A DNA stretch of 64,000 nt from Enoplolaimus lenunculus (taxonomy: Eukaryota > Nematoda > Enoplea > Enoplida > Thoracostomopsidae). A model generated the notes under the pieces. The model saw nothing but the letters and a program-made list of their open reading frames with translations. It was not told the DNA's origin and ran no database searches. Within the stretch, counting starts at the first letter, position 1. Every line of letters starts with the position of its first letter. A program made the translations under genes and the position numbers. Shown piece after piece: positions 37,601 to 49,225 of this stretch. The stretch spans positions 372,001 through 436,000 of the forward strand of contig JASANG010002922.1 of assembly GCA_030248215.1 (NCBI GenBank). Direction: 5' to 3'.

Positions 37601-40600
37601 AAACTTTCAAGGCTCACAGTGTTTGTATCTTAACATGAAGAAATACTGCGCACTGATGCTAAAACTTCAAAAAGGTGCATATTGATCTGATTTGGTGGTT
37701 TAAATTCATTTTTCAACTATTTAAGCATATCCTACCACAGCTGGAAGCACATTGGCCAAACATTTACGCGGACAAAAGCGAAGATTCATTTTGGTAAAAC
37801 TAAAGTTACATGTTCTTAATGCCTAAAAATATTTTAAGGGTCGAGCAAGTGTATACAACTGGGGTAAAGGTATACTTTTTGATTGTTATAATGCCTTTCG
37901 GACATTGTCATCAAAAGTTGTACATTTACTGTAACTTTAACACTCAAACGATACGGAAAAATTTCTGATAATTTTCCAAGTATTCGTAGACGTCTACAAC
38001 TAGCTATGTTATTTTATTGGATATCTCAACCAAAATCTAATAAAATCATTTTTTGAGCGAGAAAAACATTTTTTAGCATTGTTACAACATTGGGGTTAGT
38101 GCAAAGAACACGGCTGTAACAGTAGTGTAGCATACTCCTGACGCCTAAGCCTAAGCTGAAGCCGAAGCCTAAACGTAAAAATGAGCTTACACCTAAAGCT
38201 AAGTCTATGTTAGCCAGAAACGGTTCTTAAAACAAAACCAATATGCTGACATTACATTGATACACAGGACAGTTATTTTCCGAAGAACCGATTCTATCCA
38301 GCCTCATATGCTAAACAATTCACCATACATGGGTGTAGCCAGGATTTTCTTTCAGGAGGGAACCAATGTAGAGAACAGTGGCTGACCAGTATTATAAGCT
38401 GATTCCAAAGCCTAAGCCTAAGCGTGAGCGTAAGCCTAAGCCTAAATGTAAAAATTAGTTTATTCCTAGGCCTAAGCCTATATCTAACCATACGAATGAG
38501 TTTATTGCTAAGAATAAGCCTAAGCCAAGCAAAAAAATTAGTCTAAAGCTTAACCTAAGCCTAAGCCTACGCCTAAACCTAAGCGTAAGCGTAAGCGTAA
38601 GCCTAAGCCTAAACGTAAAAATTAGTTTATTCCTAAGCCTAAGCCTAAAGCCTAAGCCTAACCTTACGAATGAGTTTATTCCTAAGAATAAGCCTAAGCC
38701 AAGCAAAAAATTAGTCTAAAGCTTAACCTAAGCCTAAGCCTACGCCTTAACCTAAGCCTAAGCGCAAGAACCAGCATATTCCTAAGCCTGAGCCTAAGCC
38801 TAAGCTTAAGCCAAGCCAAAAATTAGTCTACAGCTTAAGCTTATTGTGTTCCAGTGCCACAGAAAAACATTCCGCTTCTGATTTTTACACGGGCCCAGGA
38901 GGGTATAAATTGTTTAAAATTTTATTGCGAACGACCATATGGACCGAGTGTTTGTTGAGCTCGCCCGCCTGTTATACAGCTTGTAATAGTGCGATTTATG
39001 AGTATATTTGAGAATTTAGGGATATATATCTTCTATGTCACACCTGTAGACTGACTTGGTTCCGTACGCTTTATATGCGAATGGCTAATAAAGTTTCAAT
39101 ATTTAATAACAATTTCAACTTTCAAACAGGATTGTGCTATGATTTTTTTAAAAACATTTGTTATGAATAAATATTTTTTAGGTCTCACGAATGGGATAAA
39201 CACGGCACATGTGCTGAAGGTACTAAATATTTCAGTGGTGAATATAAATATTTTGTTGGAGCGCTATCGTTAGCAGCGTTGTACAATGTTACCACGTAAG
39301 TTTAAAATATTAAACTTGCAGTTTTGTTAATTTTGTGCTATTTCTCAATACGTAAATTGAGTTTTATTTTTCATTTGATTCCAGTAAAATTCTTTTTTTA
39401 AAGCTTGACAATATTCTAAAAATCACTCATATTTCAAAATTGCTAACTTTTCGCTAGCTAAGTAATTAACTAAAAAAACTTGAACAATATTGCGACAAAT
39501 ACTAAAAAGTAGGCTTAATTTCGATTGGTTATTAAAGCATTCTCGGACTACTAACTTTGTCACATGTGTAATCATTTTTCAGGGCTTTCGAAAATGCCGG
39601 AATTTATCCATCAAATACTAAGACGATTAAGGTAAGGCGCATCCGCGATTTTGGTTTGCACATAGACTTGAGAGACCTGAAAATATTTGGTTTCAACTGA
39701 TATATCCAAATTTTGGGCAACACAATTGAAGAACCATTTCCCCTTTTATCATTTTTTCTGGCTATCAGCCTTGAAAATTTTTATCCGAAAAATTGTATTG
39801 ACTCTTTTAGTTTTATAATGGTTCGCTTAAAAAGTAAACCAGAAATTTCTTCAAAAGCAATAATTGCAGAAAATCTGCTATTCTGGTAAATCAACACAAG
39901 CTTAAGTAGTTTCTTCTGGTAATACCAAAGTGCATTGCAGCAATTTACCCAATGGTTAAACATAAGATTGCAGGATGTTACCGGATGTCCGTTTCCGTTC
40001 CAGTTTGCGGTAAAAATCAATGTCCGTTTCCGTTTCCGATATAGAAATACTCGAATTTCGGTAAATTTTACGCTCGAAAGTTAAGAAAGAACGTATATAT
40101 CTCGCAATTTTTGATTACAGATATGCTGCAATTGTTCAAAATGACATATAAAGTACGAAATTCACAGCCAAAATCTTGAAAATTTCACTACATCCGATAT
40201 TTTTTGTTTAAAATTAAAAAACGCAGAGCGAATATTTGCACGCCTCAATTTTTCTGGCCGAAAAATAAAACATCTTTGAAACTTTTATGCATCAATATTT
40301 GTTTTCCGTTTCCGTTATTTTTTTCACTATCCGTTTCTGTTTTTGGTATTTTCACTTTCCGTTTACATCGTGTAAAGTTAGCGTATAATTTAGCTAATAT
40401 GCGTTTTAAAACTGTGAAATTTGAAAAAATTCAAAGATCAATCACTTTTTATAGCATTTTATTTCTGTGTTTTCATACTTTACACTTCTATAATCAGCCA
40501 AAACTTACACGATAGTAAATTTCTTACAGATTGGCGATATAAACGCAGCGTTGGACAAAGCGTTTAAAACTGCTCCTGCAGTCAAATGTGTTCACAACAA

Positions 40601-41020
40601 GGAGTTGAATGTAAGTTGAAAATCATTATAAATCAAAAATGCCAAATCGACATCATCGTGTCTCTCGTATGCCTCAGAGTGTCACATAACCCTCATAACG
40701 CAGAAAATACTATACGAAAAACACAGCAAATCCGAGCTTAAAATTAATATTCAGATGAAATAGAAAATATTTACGTGTAAGTAAATGTTGAATAAATCTC
40801 TGTTCGTTGTAGTTGAAATTGAATCAGCTCGTTCTATAAAGAAAACGAAAAATGCTCGAAAATATCAATTATTTGTTTTCATTTTTAGAAGTATGTTCTA
40901 ATTGAAGTTGAAATGTGCATTGAACAAGGCACGTTGAACTTGGTCGATTGCACTCAGTATAAAGAAAAAACAACGTGTTGGGAAACAGATGAAATTGTCT
41001 ATAGAGTTCCGACTCATTAA
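34682..41020 (+). CDS. Secreted ribonuclease T2, 231 residues, eight exons
   Basis: RNase T2 enzymes are acid endoribonucleases of the secretory or lysosomal route that cut RNA through a 2',3'-cyclic phosphate. Exons 34682-34822, 35875-35927, 37009-37081, 37741-37793, 39182-39295, 39583-39631, 40530-40610 and 40889-41020 join in phase and end at TAA 41018-41020. Residues 1-20 form a signal peptide (SCTIFAVLFVAKVIQVTPA). FTQQWPAGEC matches the family's first strand. CAS I is WTVHGLWP with catalytic His62, split across an intron at Trp65. CAS II is FWSHEWDKHGTC with His109, Glu110, Lys113 and His114. The C-terminus has LIEVEMCIEQG and LVDCTQY, normal for the family. Length is normal and every catalytic residue is present, so the enzyme should be active. 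Introns are large and full of repeats. Confidence 0.95.
34900..35360. repeat. GC-rich ~12-bp minisatellite in RNase T2 intron 1
   Basis: Repeats of CCGTCCG(A/T)CAC with variants, about 460 bp, much richer in GC than its surroundings. Flanked downstream by a GCGCCG-rich segment ending AAGTATAATGCCCC. The ORFs through it are artefacts of the period being a multiple of three. Confidence 0.85.
36000..36295. mobile_element. CAAGAGTRTGCAACT TIR element, copy 1
   Basis: The left arm CAAGAGTATGCAACTGGTTA continues with 'AATGTACTCGGCACGGGTT'. The right arm is an imperfect inverse ending AGTTGCACACTCTTG. A shorter copy is at 61228-61372. Located in RNase T2 intron 2. Confidence 0.62.
36625..36780. repeat. 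GC-rich dispersed element end
   Basis: Contains 'GGCGGCGTCCGGCGCCGG', 'GACGGCGCCGAACGG' and an end CAAAAAGTATAGCCCCACTG. Similar ends occur at 13060-13085 and 51110-51150, suggesting an unclassified dispersed family. Confidence 0.5.
36826..36971 (+). mobile_element. TTAGGC element, family A
   Basis: Ends GGCGAATGTAAAGATCAGG and TTTTATACATTGACT. One TTAGGC pair remains. RNase T2 intron 2. Confidence 0.75.
37248..37452. mobile_element. CACTG fold-back element, GAGTTGA type
   Basis: Ends CACTGTAAATTTTGAGTGAG and the inverse ending CAATTGTGCAGTG. TA flanks both sides. RNase T2 intron 3. The right end supplies a potential acceptor CAG|TG. Confidence 0.74.
38092..38220 (-). mobile_element. TTAGGC element, family A, truncated
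   Basis: Right-type end (TGCAAAGAACACGGCTGTAA) and CCTAAGCC repeats, then stops before the left-type end. RNase T2 intron 4. Confidence 0.62.
38361..38895 (-). mobile_element. Expanded TTAGGC element, family A, with internal duplications
   Basis: A 535-bp copy flanked by a perfect 8-bp duplication caggaggg (38353-38360 and 38896-38903). The inner boundary AAAATTAGTCTAAAGCTTAA recurs several times, and CCTAAG/CGTAAG blocks alternate with AATGAGTTTATTCCTAAG spacers. It grew by internal tandem duplication. RNase T2 intron 4. Confidence 0.88.
39970..40350. repeat. Decayed CCGTTTCCG element in RNase T2 intron 6
   Basis: Contains GATGTTACCGGATGTCCG and repeated TCCGTTTCCG in both halves, like a worn relative of the CAGGG family. 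Ends and target duplication are not recognisable. Similar scraps occur at 780-800, 42750-42860 and 51400-51475. Confidence 0.45.
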
Positions 41021-41869
41021 AATTTTCATTTTTTATGCAGTGACATGGCAAGCCCTAGTGGATGATCAGCTGTAGAAGCTTGACGCTTGAAGCCGTATTC
41101 ACTCTTTAAAGTTTTTGCAGCGGCAAAGCCTAAACCTAAGCCTAAGCCTAAGCCTAAGCAAGAAAGTTAGTACAAAGTGTGATCGCGAGAAAAATCATTT
41201 CACTCAGCTCGACAAGCTACGTCGAATGATATATATAGAACCTCTAAGAGGTTTAAACAAAAAGTTACTTTTAAAAACTAAAATTTCAATGCGGTGTGTC
41301 ATAAAAAATTATGTGAAGCTCAAATATGCAAAAAATATTCAAAATAGAACAAACCATTTTAGCCAGGATAAACGCTAGCTGCTAGAGACATTTAACGGCA
41401 AACGGCAGATTTGTTCGGCCCCAGCGAGGCAAAAAAATAGGGTTTTTCAATTTTGTGTGAAATACGAAAACAGATGTTTTATTATCTTGTAATTTTTTTA
41501 TTAAAATTTGGTAAATTAAATTGACGTTTTGATGATGTGTTTAAAGTTGGTCTATTTTTGAAGTTTAACTTTTATTTGACTGTATCCAGATTTCAAGGTT
41601 TGGGGGGGCTCAACCTATAGCGCATTTTTGGAATCTTTGCACAGATATTTTATGTTAAAAACCTGAGCGCTGAAGTGTCTGCGGCATAAGATGTTAATAT
41701 TTTTGCATAGAACATACGGAGAATTTGGCTAGTTTTAGGTTTTATTAAACTTGTAAGATTTCTTCAGCTGAATAATGTAGTATAATCACTGTTCCGGATA
41801 CAAGCGCAACCAAACAAAGCAACAGACCCTGTTAATTTTTCACACGGTTCTTATTTAGGATAAAACTAA

Positions 41870-42430
41870 GGCCCATATTATCAAATGTGTATAGCAACTA
41901 TGGCCAATGTAAAGAACGGGGGGGACAGTATTATAAGCATTTTCCTAAGCCTAAGCGTAAGCCTAAGCCTAAGCGTAAGAATGGGCATGTTCCTAAGCCT
42001 AAGCCAAAGCCTAAGCCTAAGCGTAAGAATGAGCATATTCCTAAGCCTAAGGCTAAGCCTGAGCGTAAGAATGAGCATATTCCTAAGCCTAAGCCTAAGC
42101 GTAAGCCAAAGCCTAAGCGTAAGAATGAGCATATTCTTAATCCTAAGCCTAAGCCAGGCAAAAAAATAGTCTAAAGCTTAAGCTGATTGCAGGCCCATAG
42201 CAAAAAGTTGCGCCCGTGATCTTTACATGGGCCGCAACTATCATTAGTTAGTAATGGATTTTTAAACCCATTAACTCTTGCAGTTGTTGAACTCAAAATT
42301 GGTACAGGAATACAGCAAACCATGTGCAAAAAATGTGCTGAATCTTGAGCCTCAGCATTCTTTGGTTTAAAAGTAAGAAAACCTATCACCAACTGGACAT
42401 AGATACTGCACACATTTGCGAATACGGGCC
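41870..42430. mobile_element. GGCCCRTATTNNCAAATGTG TIR element split by a TTAGGC element
   Basis: Left end GGCCCATATTATCAAATGTG, right end CACATTTGCGAATACGGGCC. The interior is interrupted by 41902-42233. The right-hand part has 'CCTATCACCAACTGG'. This is the dispersed form of the unit amplified at 16793-17605. Confidence 0.75.
41902..42233 (-). mobile_element. TTAGGC element, family A, long regular array, nested
   Basis: Ends GGCCAATGTAAAGAACGGG and GATCTTTACATGGGCC. Perfect 8-bp duplication gcaactat (41894-41901, 42234-42241). The inside repeats (CCTAAG)n with CGTAAGAATGAGCATATT spacers four times. Overlapping ORFs on both strands are repeat artefacts. Confidence 0.92.
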
Positions 42431-42882
42431 TAGATTTCTGGTGAAATAGAAAACATTCATGTCAGAAAAAAGTTAAATTTAAAATTTGAAAAATCGAACA
42501 ACAAAACGAAAAGTTCAAAACAAAACGTGAGCGTACACAGGGGTTGAAACTAACAATGTTTAGATTAAAAAGGCGTAAGTACTATAAGGTTAAACGTCAT
42601 TTTGGTACTATGACAACATTAATTACTGAATTACTTGCCAAACACCAGCACGTCACTATAACATCCGATGGGTGTATTCAAAAACCTAATCCATATATTT
42701 GAATAACATCAGTAATAAAATTTAATTTGGAGCAAACGAAGATTACATAACTGGATATTCGGTTCAATTTCCGATAAAAATGGACGTCTGCTACCGTTTC
42801 TGTTATAAAAATGCCGGAAACACCGCATTTTTTGCACTCCAAATCCGAGGGTCCGTAATTTTTACCCTACGCTGTAATTTAT

Positions 42883-43090
42883 GGTCAATGTAAAGAATAA
42901 AAGGGCGAAACAGTATTATAAGCATATTCCTAAGCATAAGCCTAAGCATAAGCCTAAGCGTAAGAATGAGCTTATTTCTAAACCTAAGCCTAAGCCTAAG
43001 CCTAAGCCAAGCAAAAAATAGTATAAAGCTTAAGTTTACTCTTTTCTAGTCCCACAGAAAAACGTTCCGCCCCCGATCTTCACATGGACC
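42883..43090 (-). mobile_element. TTAGGC element, family A
   Basis: Ends GGTCAATGTAAAGAATAAA and GATCTTCACATGGACC. CCTAAG runs with one CGTAAGAATGAGCTTATT spacer. Confidence 0.82.
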
Positions 43091-44470
43091 AGCTAGACTA
43101 TAAAAATGGTATGGTAAATATTCCATCACAAACCGGATTTTCTCGCCAGTCGAATTTGTAATTTCGGGTTTAAACTACTGCGAGCAATCACACATATCGC
43201 ACGCGACTTGAGTCACACTATACCTCGAGCTCTAGAGCCTTGATTCCGAAATACAAGACTATACAATGTATTTACAAAAACATTACACAAAATCGACCAA
43301 GCGTCTTAATTTCAAGATTTGTAATTGTTGATCAAAATCAACAATATTCAACGCGAGTTGAAATGAACGCAAAAAACAAAGACTACAAAAAAGCGAAATA
43401 TTAATTGCTAAAACAATATTACAATTGGACGTTTACTAGTGATTTTAGTTGCTAAAACTGTTCCTTCTTAAGGTATCATTTATCTGTACATTGAACGCGG
43501 TATATGGCAACGTTATCAACTAAACCTACTCCGTGCTCAATCCTGGGGTTGAAGGGAGTTAGAGTAGTTAATAATATATTATTTCAACCCGGAAGATAGG
43601 GAAGGAACGCTGAACATCGCAAATCCGGTTGCGATACTGGAGGAAAATTCTTAAATGGGCCTATATACTCACATTTCGGGCATCAATATTCCAATTTTCA
43701 AGGCTGAGATAGTAGGAGAACGGCAGACAGACCAATGTCTAAAATCCTACTACGGGACTGTATATTACAACTTTTTTACTCCTGCCAATCAAGAGTTGAG
43801 GTAATAGCCGATTTGCTAAAAGATTTACTTATACTCAGGTCAAAGATAAACCACTATTTCTTGTGGGTTTACATGGTTCTTGATGTAGACCTAAGAGCTG
43901 GCCGGATAAATGGGATAACTTCTGCGTAAGGTATACCAACGGTACAGTTATAGATTGCAATATAATTAAGCTAACAGCAATATACCAGACTCTTTTGTTC
44001 GCAATACAGGGAGTGTCATGGGTCGACAATAGGTTAGACAGGTTTACGTTTAGCTTCAGTTTGAGTACAAACAAGTATTTGCTTTTAAAGAAAACCGCTA
44101 TTATTATCGTTCGATTATGAGGTCTGTGCGCGATTTTTAGTCGGCATTCTGATGGAAAGTTGAATAGTTGAACAAGTTTAATATTAATTCAAAATAAACC
44201 TATACTTTCTGGAAAAACTTACGTTTAAATTGTAGTTTAAGTAAACTTGAACGTGAGTTTGAGTAAAACTTAAATGGCTCGACGGACTAACTGAACTAAC
44301 ATTTTAAAGTTGAACTAACATATTTGTAATAGTTCATAGCGAGTTGAAGCAAAACTTAATTTTGGTTTAAGGTGTAAATGAAACTAAAAAATGTGTCATA
44401 AATCCGTTGAGTTTAACCAGTTTAGTTTAGTTAGTCTAGAAAGGTGGTTTAACGCTGCTAGATTAGCTTA
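43091..44470. other. Gene-poor interval, no element defined
   Basis: AT-rich sequence without a recognised gene. About 44190-44470 has many GTTTAAGT/ACTTAAAC inversions and may be a decayed fold-back element. Confidence 0.35.
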
Positions 44471-44596
44471 AGTTTAACTCGAGTTAGTTTAAGCTTTTAG
44501 AGAGCAGAAATAAGTTTAACTCGAGTTAGTTTAAGCTTTTAGAGAGCAGAAATAAGTTTAACTCGAGTTAGTTTAAGCTTTTAGAGAGCAGAAATG
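44471..44596. repeat. 42-bp tandem repeat, three copies
   Basis: AGTTTAACTCGAGTTAG, then TTTAAGCTTTTAGAGAGC, begins at 44471, 44513 and 44555. The copies are essentially identical, so the expansion is recent. Confidence 0.9.
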
Positions 44597-44994
44597 TTGG
44601 ATAGAACTTTAGCTTAAATTTGCGTGGAGAAAGATTTCATTATGATCTTCTCAATAATTGAACCGATAAGTTTTTTCACAAAGTAAACTGTTTGATATTT
44701 GTTGAACAGCCAGTTGCGGCTTAATTTTACGTTTCGGGAATCTGTACTTTAAGACGTAGGTTTTGCGTAATAACGGGATTGCAGGCTTTTTATTTAGAAA
44801 GTCCACATCGCTGACCAACATTTAGATATAATCTTTATAGTTAAAGCTGGAATGCCAAGCATACGTATTTCGTTAAAGTTCTCGCTAAGTTTTGCAACGG
44901 TGTAATATATAAACTATACAAAGGTATACAAATCAGCGTTTTCTAAGAAACGAGTTAGCGTTGCGAATATATATTGCAATCGTATAGACTAGTC

Positions 44995-45158
44995 GGCCCA
45001 TGTATACAACAAGGCCGGAACGTTTCGGAACGAGACTGTAATAAACTAAGCTTAAGCTTTATACTATTTTTTTGCTTAGCCTGAGGCTTAGTTTTAGGCT
45101 TAGGGTTAGGAATATGCTTACACTACTTACTGTTCGGGCCCTGTTCCATACATGGGCC
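44995..45158 (+). mobile_element. TTAGGC element, family A, perfect target duplication
   Basis: Ends GGCCCATGTATACAACAAGG and TTCCATACATGGGCC ('CCGGAACG' subfamily). Perfect duplication gactagtc (44987-44994, 45159-45166). Confidence 0.9.
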
Positions 45159-46645
45159 GACTAGTCTATACAGCCTAAATATGAGACCAAGTAGATTCGC
45201 AAAATGTTGCCACCACGTTCACTAGCATCCGTTATGCACAATTATCGCTATTATAAAAATACCGTTCACGCTGTCTCGTTTGAATTTGTCAACACTTCCT
45301 TGTATCATGCAATAAAGCATACATACCCGGCACTCACAGCTGCAACTTTGCAAGAGGCCCTTGCCGAAAACAACCTGTGGATAATAAAAAAACATTACGC
45401 AACCATTGTGAGTCAGATACTTTATCTGACCAATACAAGCAATAAAATACAACAACTCTCTTGGTTAATAAAACACTAAATTCTGTGGTGACTCTGAAAT
45501 TTCTCTCAAACTCCCGGATATGGCAGTAATTTCGCCCGGTTGTCCGTTTTTAAACCGGTGGGTAAATGCTATTTTTCGGCAGTTTAAGACATAAAACTCT
45601 GATCGGTACCTAGCAATTCCGCAGCGATGAATTGTTAGTAGTAGGGGATATAAAACCATTTATAGAACGGGGGCAAACAAAAAGTTTGCTAAAAACAATT
45701 GTGTAGATGTACAAAAATTTTAGAGCATGCAGAGGTCAAAATGATTCTAAACCGGGTAACGCGCGCGGTCGACTCCCGTAGACGTGGCTCTGTCGACTTA
45801 GCGATTTTAATCGTAACGCAAACTTCTGGTGAACAGGTTTGCTACAGTGTATTCGTGCTACAGGTTAAGCGTTTTAAACTCGCTAGGTTATTTTGAATAT
45901 ATATACTCAAATTAGGCTAGTTTAAACTTCAAGTTGATAAACGATAGTAGACTTGTATTTCAACAGATCGACGTTTGTGTTTGCATATATTGTTCAAATA
46001 TAACGCACACTCTTTAGTCTCGGTGTTTGCCGAAAATGGTTCGATTTTGAAAATTTTTTGGCAAAATTAATAATACAACTTAAACGTCGTGTGTTCTGGT
46101 TCGTTCTGACAGCCAGTTTGACTGTTACAACAATTCGGGTTTGAAGGTCGGAAAAAGTCACACTGTGGGACCCGAAAATTTTTTGTCAGTTAGAAAATTT
46201 CTACTTGATCACAGAACGTGAACTTTAGCATCATTTCCTGTCAAAACGTTCACCGATTTACCATTTGCAGCGAAAAACAGTTTCGTAAACTGTTTTTGAT
46301 GCATATGGTGTAAATGCGGTAATGGCTTTTGGTTTAAACATGGACGTTTTTTTGATATTGGCGAGCGCAGTATAATCTGGATAGTGCATTACAATTTTTA
46401 CAACTTTGAAAAAACGTGGGATTTATCCACACTTTGCATTGAGAGACACAACTTTTGTAAAACCAGCATACACTTTGGGTCAGTTTGGCCCAAATTTAAT
46501 TTCGTGTCCAATCTTTTTTCCCAAACTCTTTTCCAAAATTCTTCTCATAGATCATCTTCCGTTCCCACAGCGCGTACAGAGCCAAAGTGCGTTGTCCATG
46601 TAATGCGTTTATTAGTTGAAAAGTTTATGCAGTAAGAAATATGAC
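45159..46645. other. Gene-poor interval with two weak ORFs
   Basis: An ATG ORF of 91 codons at 45204-45479 and a frame at 46406-46603 (containing HFALRDTTFVKPAYTLGQF) are the only open stretches. Neither has a recognised domain or supporting splice sites. Confidence 0.25.
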
Positions 46646-46830
46646 GGCCAATGTAAAACAACAGGACCGTAACGGTAGTATAAGCGTATTCGTAAGCCTA
46701 AGTCTAAACACAAGAGCAAGAATGAGCTTATATCGAAACCTAAGCCTAAACAAAAAATATATCTAAACGTTATACTTAGTCTATGACAGTCCCGCAAAAA
46801 AGCGTTCCGCTCCTGACCGTTACATGGGCC
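46646..46830 (-). mobile_element. TTAGGC element, family A
   Basis: Ends GGCCAATGTAAAACAACAGG and GACCGTTACATGGGCC. The array is degenerate. Confidence 0.8.
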
Positions 46831-47111
46831 GAAATGGCAAAAAAGGTGTTTCCAGGTATGACTTTTTATGAATGAAATACCGAAACAGCATGAGATGAAA
46901 GCGTACGTGCAGTTTTATCGTAAATTTATGTCAGTTTTCAGGCTATAAACGATAAACCGTGACACCTACGACTGTGATTCTTTCTTCAAACCAATTAAAT
47001 CTGGTTTAAAAAGCCTAATAAATTTTTGAAATTGTCCATTTTTTGAGGGCGTGAAAAAAATAAAATGAAAATTGGTGTAAGAATGTACGACGGTGACCTT
47101 ATCGGTATAGT

Positions 47112-47301
47112 GGCCCATGTATAGAACAGGGCCGGAACAGGAGTATAAGCATATTCCTAAGCCTAAGCCTAAGTGTATGGATGAGCCTCTTCCAAAGCCT
47201 AAGCCTAAGCTTAAGCCTAAGCAAAAAATTAGCCTAAAGCTTAAACTGACTCTATTATAGTCCCTCCGGAAAACGATCCGGCCCTGTTCTATACATGGGC
47301 T
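47112..47301 (-). mobile_element. TTAGGC element, family A, perfect target duplication
   Basis: Ends GGCCCATGTATAGAACAGGG and TTCTATACATGGGCT. Perfect duplication ggtatagt (47104-47111, 47302-47309). Confidence 0.9.
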
Positions 47302-47405
47302 GGTATAGTTTGTTGGTATATGCTGGTTTCGTGTATTTAAGCACGTGGTAGGATTTATAGTTTTATGATTGTATTTGAATTAGAAAATAACCCGGAACTC
47401 TGAAA

Positions 47406-47781
47406 CTGTAGTGGCCAGAATATGAGGTAATTAGAGAGGGGTCCTCATTTTGAGACCCAATCAATAAGAGTCCGTATCTCTAAAACAGTCCGTAAGCGGA
47501 TAGAATCCCTAAACCCTAATTAGAATAAATGTCACTTATCTCAAATTGTAGTACATAAATGACTCAAGCAACAAGTACAGTTGAGCTCGAAACTTTAAAG
47601 CATACTTTGTTTAAAAAGTACATTCTTAATTAAGTATAACCTTGTAACTATACAAATAAACGTTTAATTCAACGGATAGTTACAATACCGAATATATATC
47701 AGCAACGAATGGCGGATTAAAAATAAATAACAGTCAGCGGCCAAATAATTATCAGCCCCCCTCTTGTTCGGGTCACTACAG
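47406..47781 (-). mobile_element. GTAGTGACCCGAATAAGAGG TIR element, copy 2
   Basis: Inverted relative to 34178-34579. Left end CTGTAGTGGCCAGAATATG, right end CTTGTTCGGGTCACTACAG. Shares 'CCGTAAGCGGATAGA' and 'CCCTAAACCCTAATTAGA' with copy 1. Confidence 0.7.
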
Positions 47782-48134
47782 CAGCAGCTGCGATATATAT
47801 TTCGTATGTTAAACTGAAACGAATATGCCAGTATAGCCTTAAAGACAGTAAACTAAAAAATTTTCCAATATCCGTGTTGCGCACAAAGTGTTGAATTTAA
47901 GCCGAGACTTTACTATTTGATACAATTCCAGCTTATAAAACACAAAAATAGCCTATGTCTACTGACAGTGTCCACTATAACTGCATACAAACGATGATAA
48001 CATTTGGTTAATTTTAGTTTCGGATCTTAGATTTCTTAACAAGGATTATGCTAATTGTGGTTTTGAAACTTTAGGTGATCGGACAGCCGTCTGTTTCTAC
48101 ACCTGCTACTAATTATTTAGCATAGATTGTTTGT

Positions 48135-48296
48135 CGGCCAATGTGTAGAATAGGGACGGAACAGTAGCATAAGCATATTCCTAAACCTAAGTCTTAATCT
48201 TAGCCTAAATATAACGAAATAAATTCGTCTAAAGCTTAAGCTTACTCTATTAAACACCCACAAGAAAACGTTCTGCCTGTGATCTTTACATGGGTC
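48135..48296 (-). mobile_element. TTAGGC element, family A
   Basis: Ends GGCCAATGTGTAGAATAGGG and GATCTTTACATGGGTC. Few intact hexamers. Confidence 0.78.
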
Positions 48297-48804
48297 GCCT
48301 TTCTTTTTAACAAAAAAACATCTGTTTAAATATTGAAAACTTGATTTCAGATGCGCGTATAAATTGATCAGAAACGATATCAAATTTCATAACCTTATTT
48401 GCCGTTTCAATTTAAACTGTGGAACCAGATATACGTACTTGTGAAACTGTTTTGTGGAAATATTCTGTGAAACTCTACAGTCAAATAGCGAGCACATTTG
48501 TTAGCATGGCTTGCCCACACTTAGAAAATTTCAACTTTGCTTGTATTAAGCCATTGACAACCCATGTATGCGTCAACTGAAAAGTTTTGAGCCCCCTTGG
48601 AAAGATGAGCTTCTTACGGACCTGGCACCCCTTCGTTGAAATTTTACGGCCATGGTCCTTTCATGTACATTTGGTTTTCATGCTGGGCAGTCATAGTACG
48701 CATAGGCTTAGATATTCAAGCCTTAAGCTTATTCTTGGGCTTAAAATGGGACACATGTGAAGCAACCTTGGCAAAATACGCATTTGATAGCAACTAATGC
48801 AGCA

Positions 48805-48933
48805 TCCACAACATCATGCATACACCAGGTGACATTTTGAAGGCGTCGTATGATTGAGACACAAGCTTTTTTGCTTCTTTGTCCATCACACTATCCCCTC
48901 AAAAGTCACCTGGTGTACGCATGATATTGTGGA
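48805..48933. mobile_element. ATCATGCRTACAC fold-back element
   Basis: Arms CCACAACATCATGCATACAC and the inverse GTGTACGCATGATATTGTGG, about 50 bp each. A solo arm is at 15385-15440. Confidence 0.7.
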
Positions 48934-49049
48934 AGTAGTCTTTAAGTACAAACTCTGTGCTTGTTGGAAAGTATGATTAAACAGCGAAAAACACAATTTC
49001 TTAGTTTTAGAGATTAGAAACTAAAAGAGCATTATAGATATACAAAAAC

Positions 49050-49225
49050 GCCTAAACGTGACTGTTGGTAAGCTAAATTTTCGCTTAAGCCTAAACACAA
49101 GCCTATTCCTAAACTTACGCATAAAAGCTGATACTACGGGCTTAGGCTTAGGCTTAATCTTAGGCTTAGGCTTAGGCTTATGCTTAGGCTTAGGCTAAGC
49201 TTAGGCTTAGCGTTAGGCGTCTCCA
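49050..49225. repeat. TTAGGC array remnant with both orientations
   Basis: CTTAAGCCTAAAC and ACAAGCCTATTCCTAAAC are followed at 49139 by about ten TTAGGC units in the opposite orientation. No terminal repeats were recognised, so this may be two broken family A copies facing each other. Confidence 0.6.

Noticed and set aside
41885-42174. Long ORFs on both strands through TTAGGC arrays (also 10318-10536, 19791-20099, 38294-38706).
   Set aside because: The hexamer is two codons long and free of stops in several frames, so open frames arise automatically. The translations are only repeats.
41902-42233. A true chromosome end or fusion site marked by TTAGGC.
   Set aside because: The arrays are short, interrupted, in both orientations and bounded by inverted repeats and target duplications, so they are mobile elements.
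45204-45479. ATG ORF of 91 codons.
   Set aside because: Plausible composition but no domain, no clear promoter or splice sites; left as an unannotated possibility.
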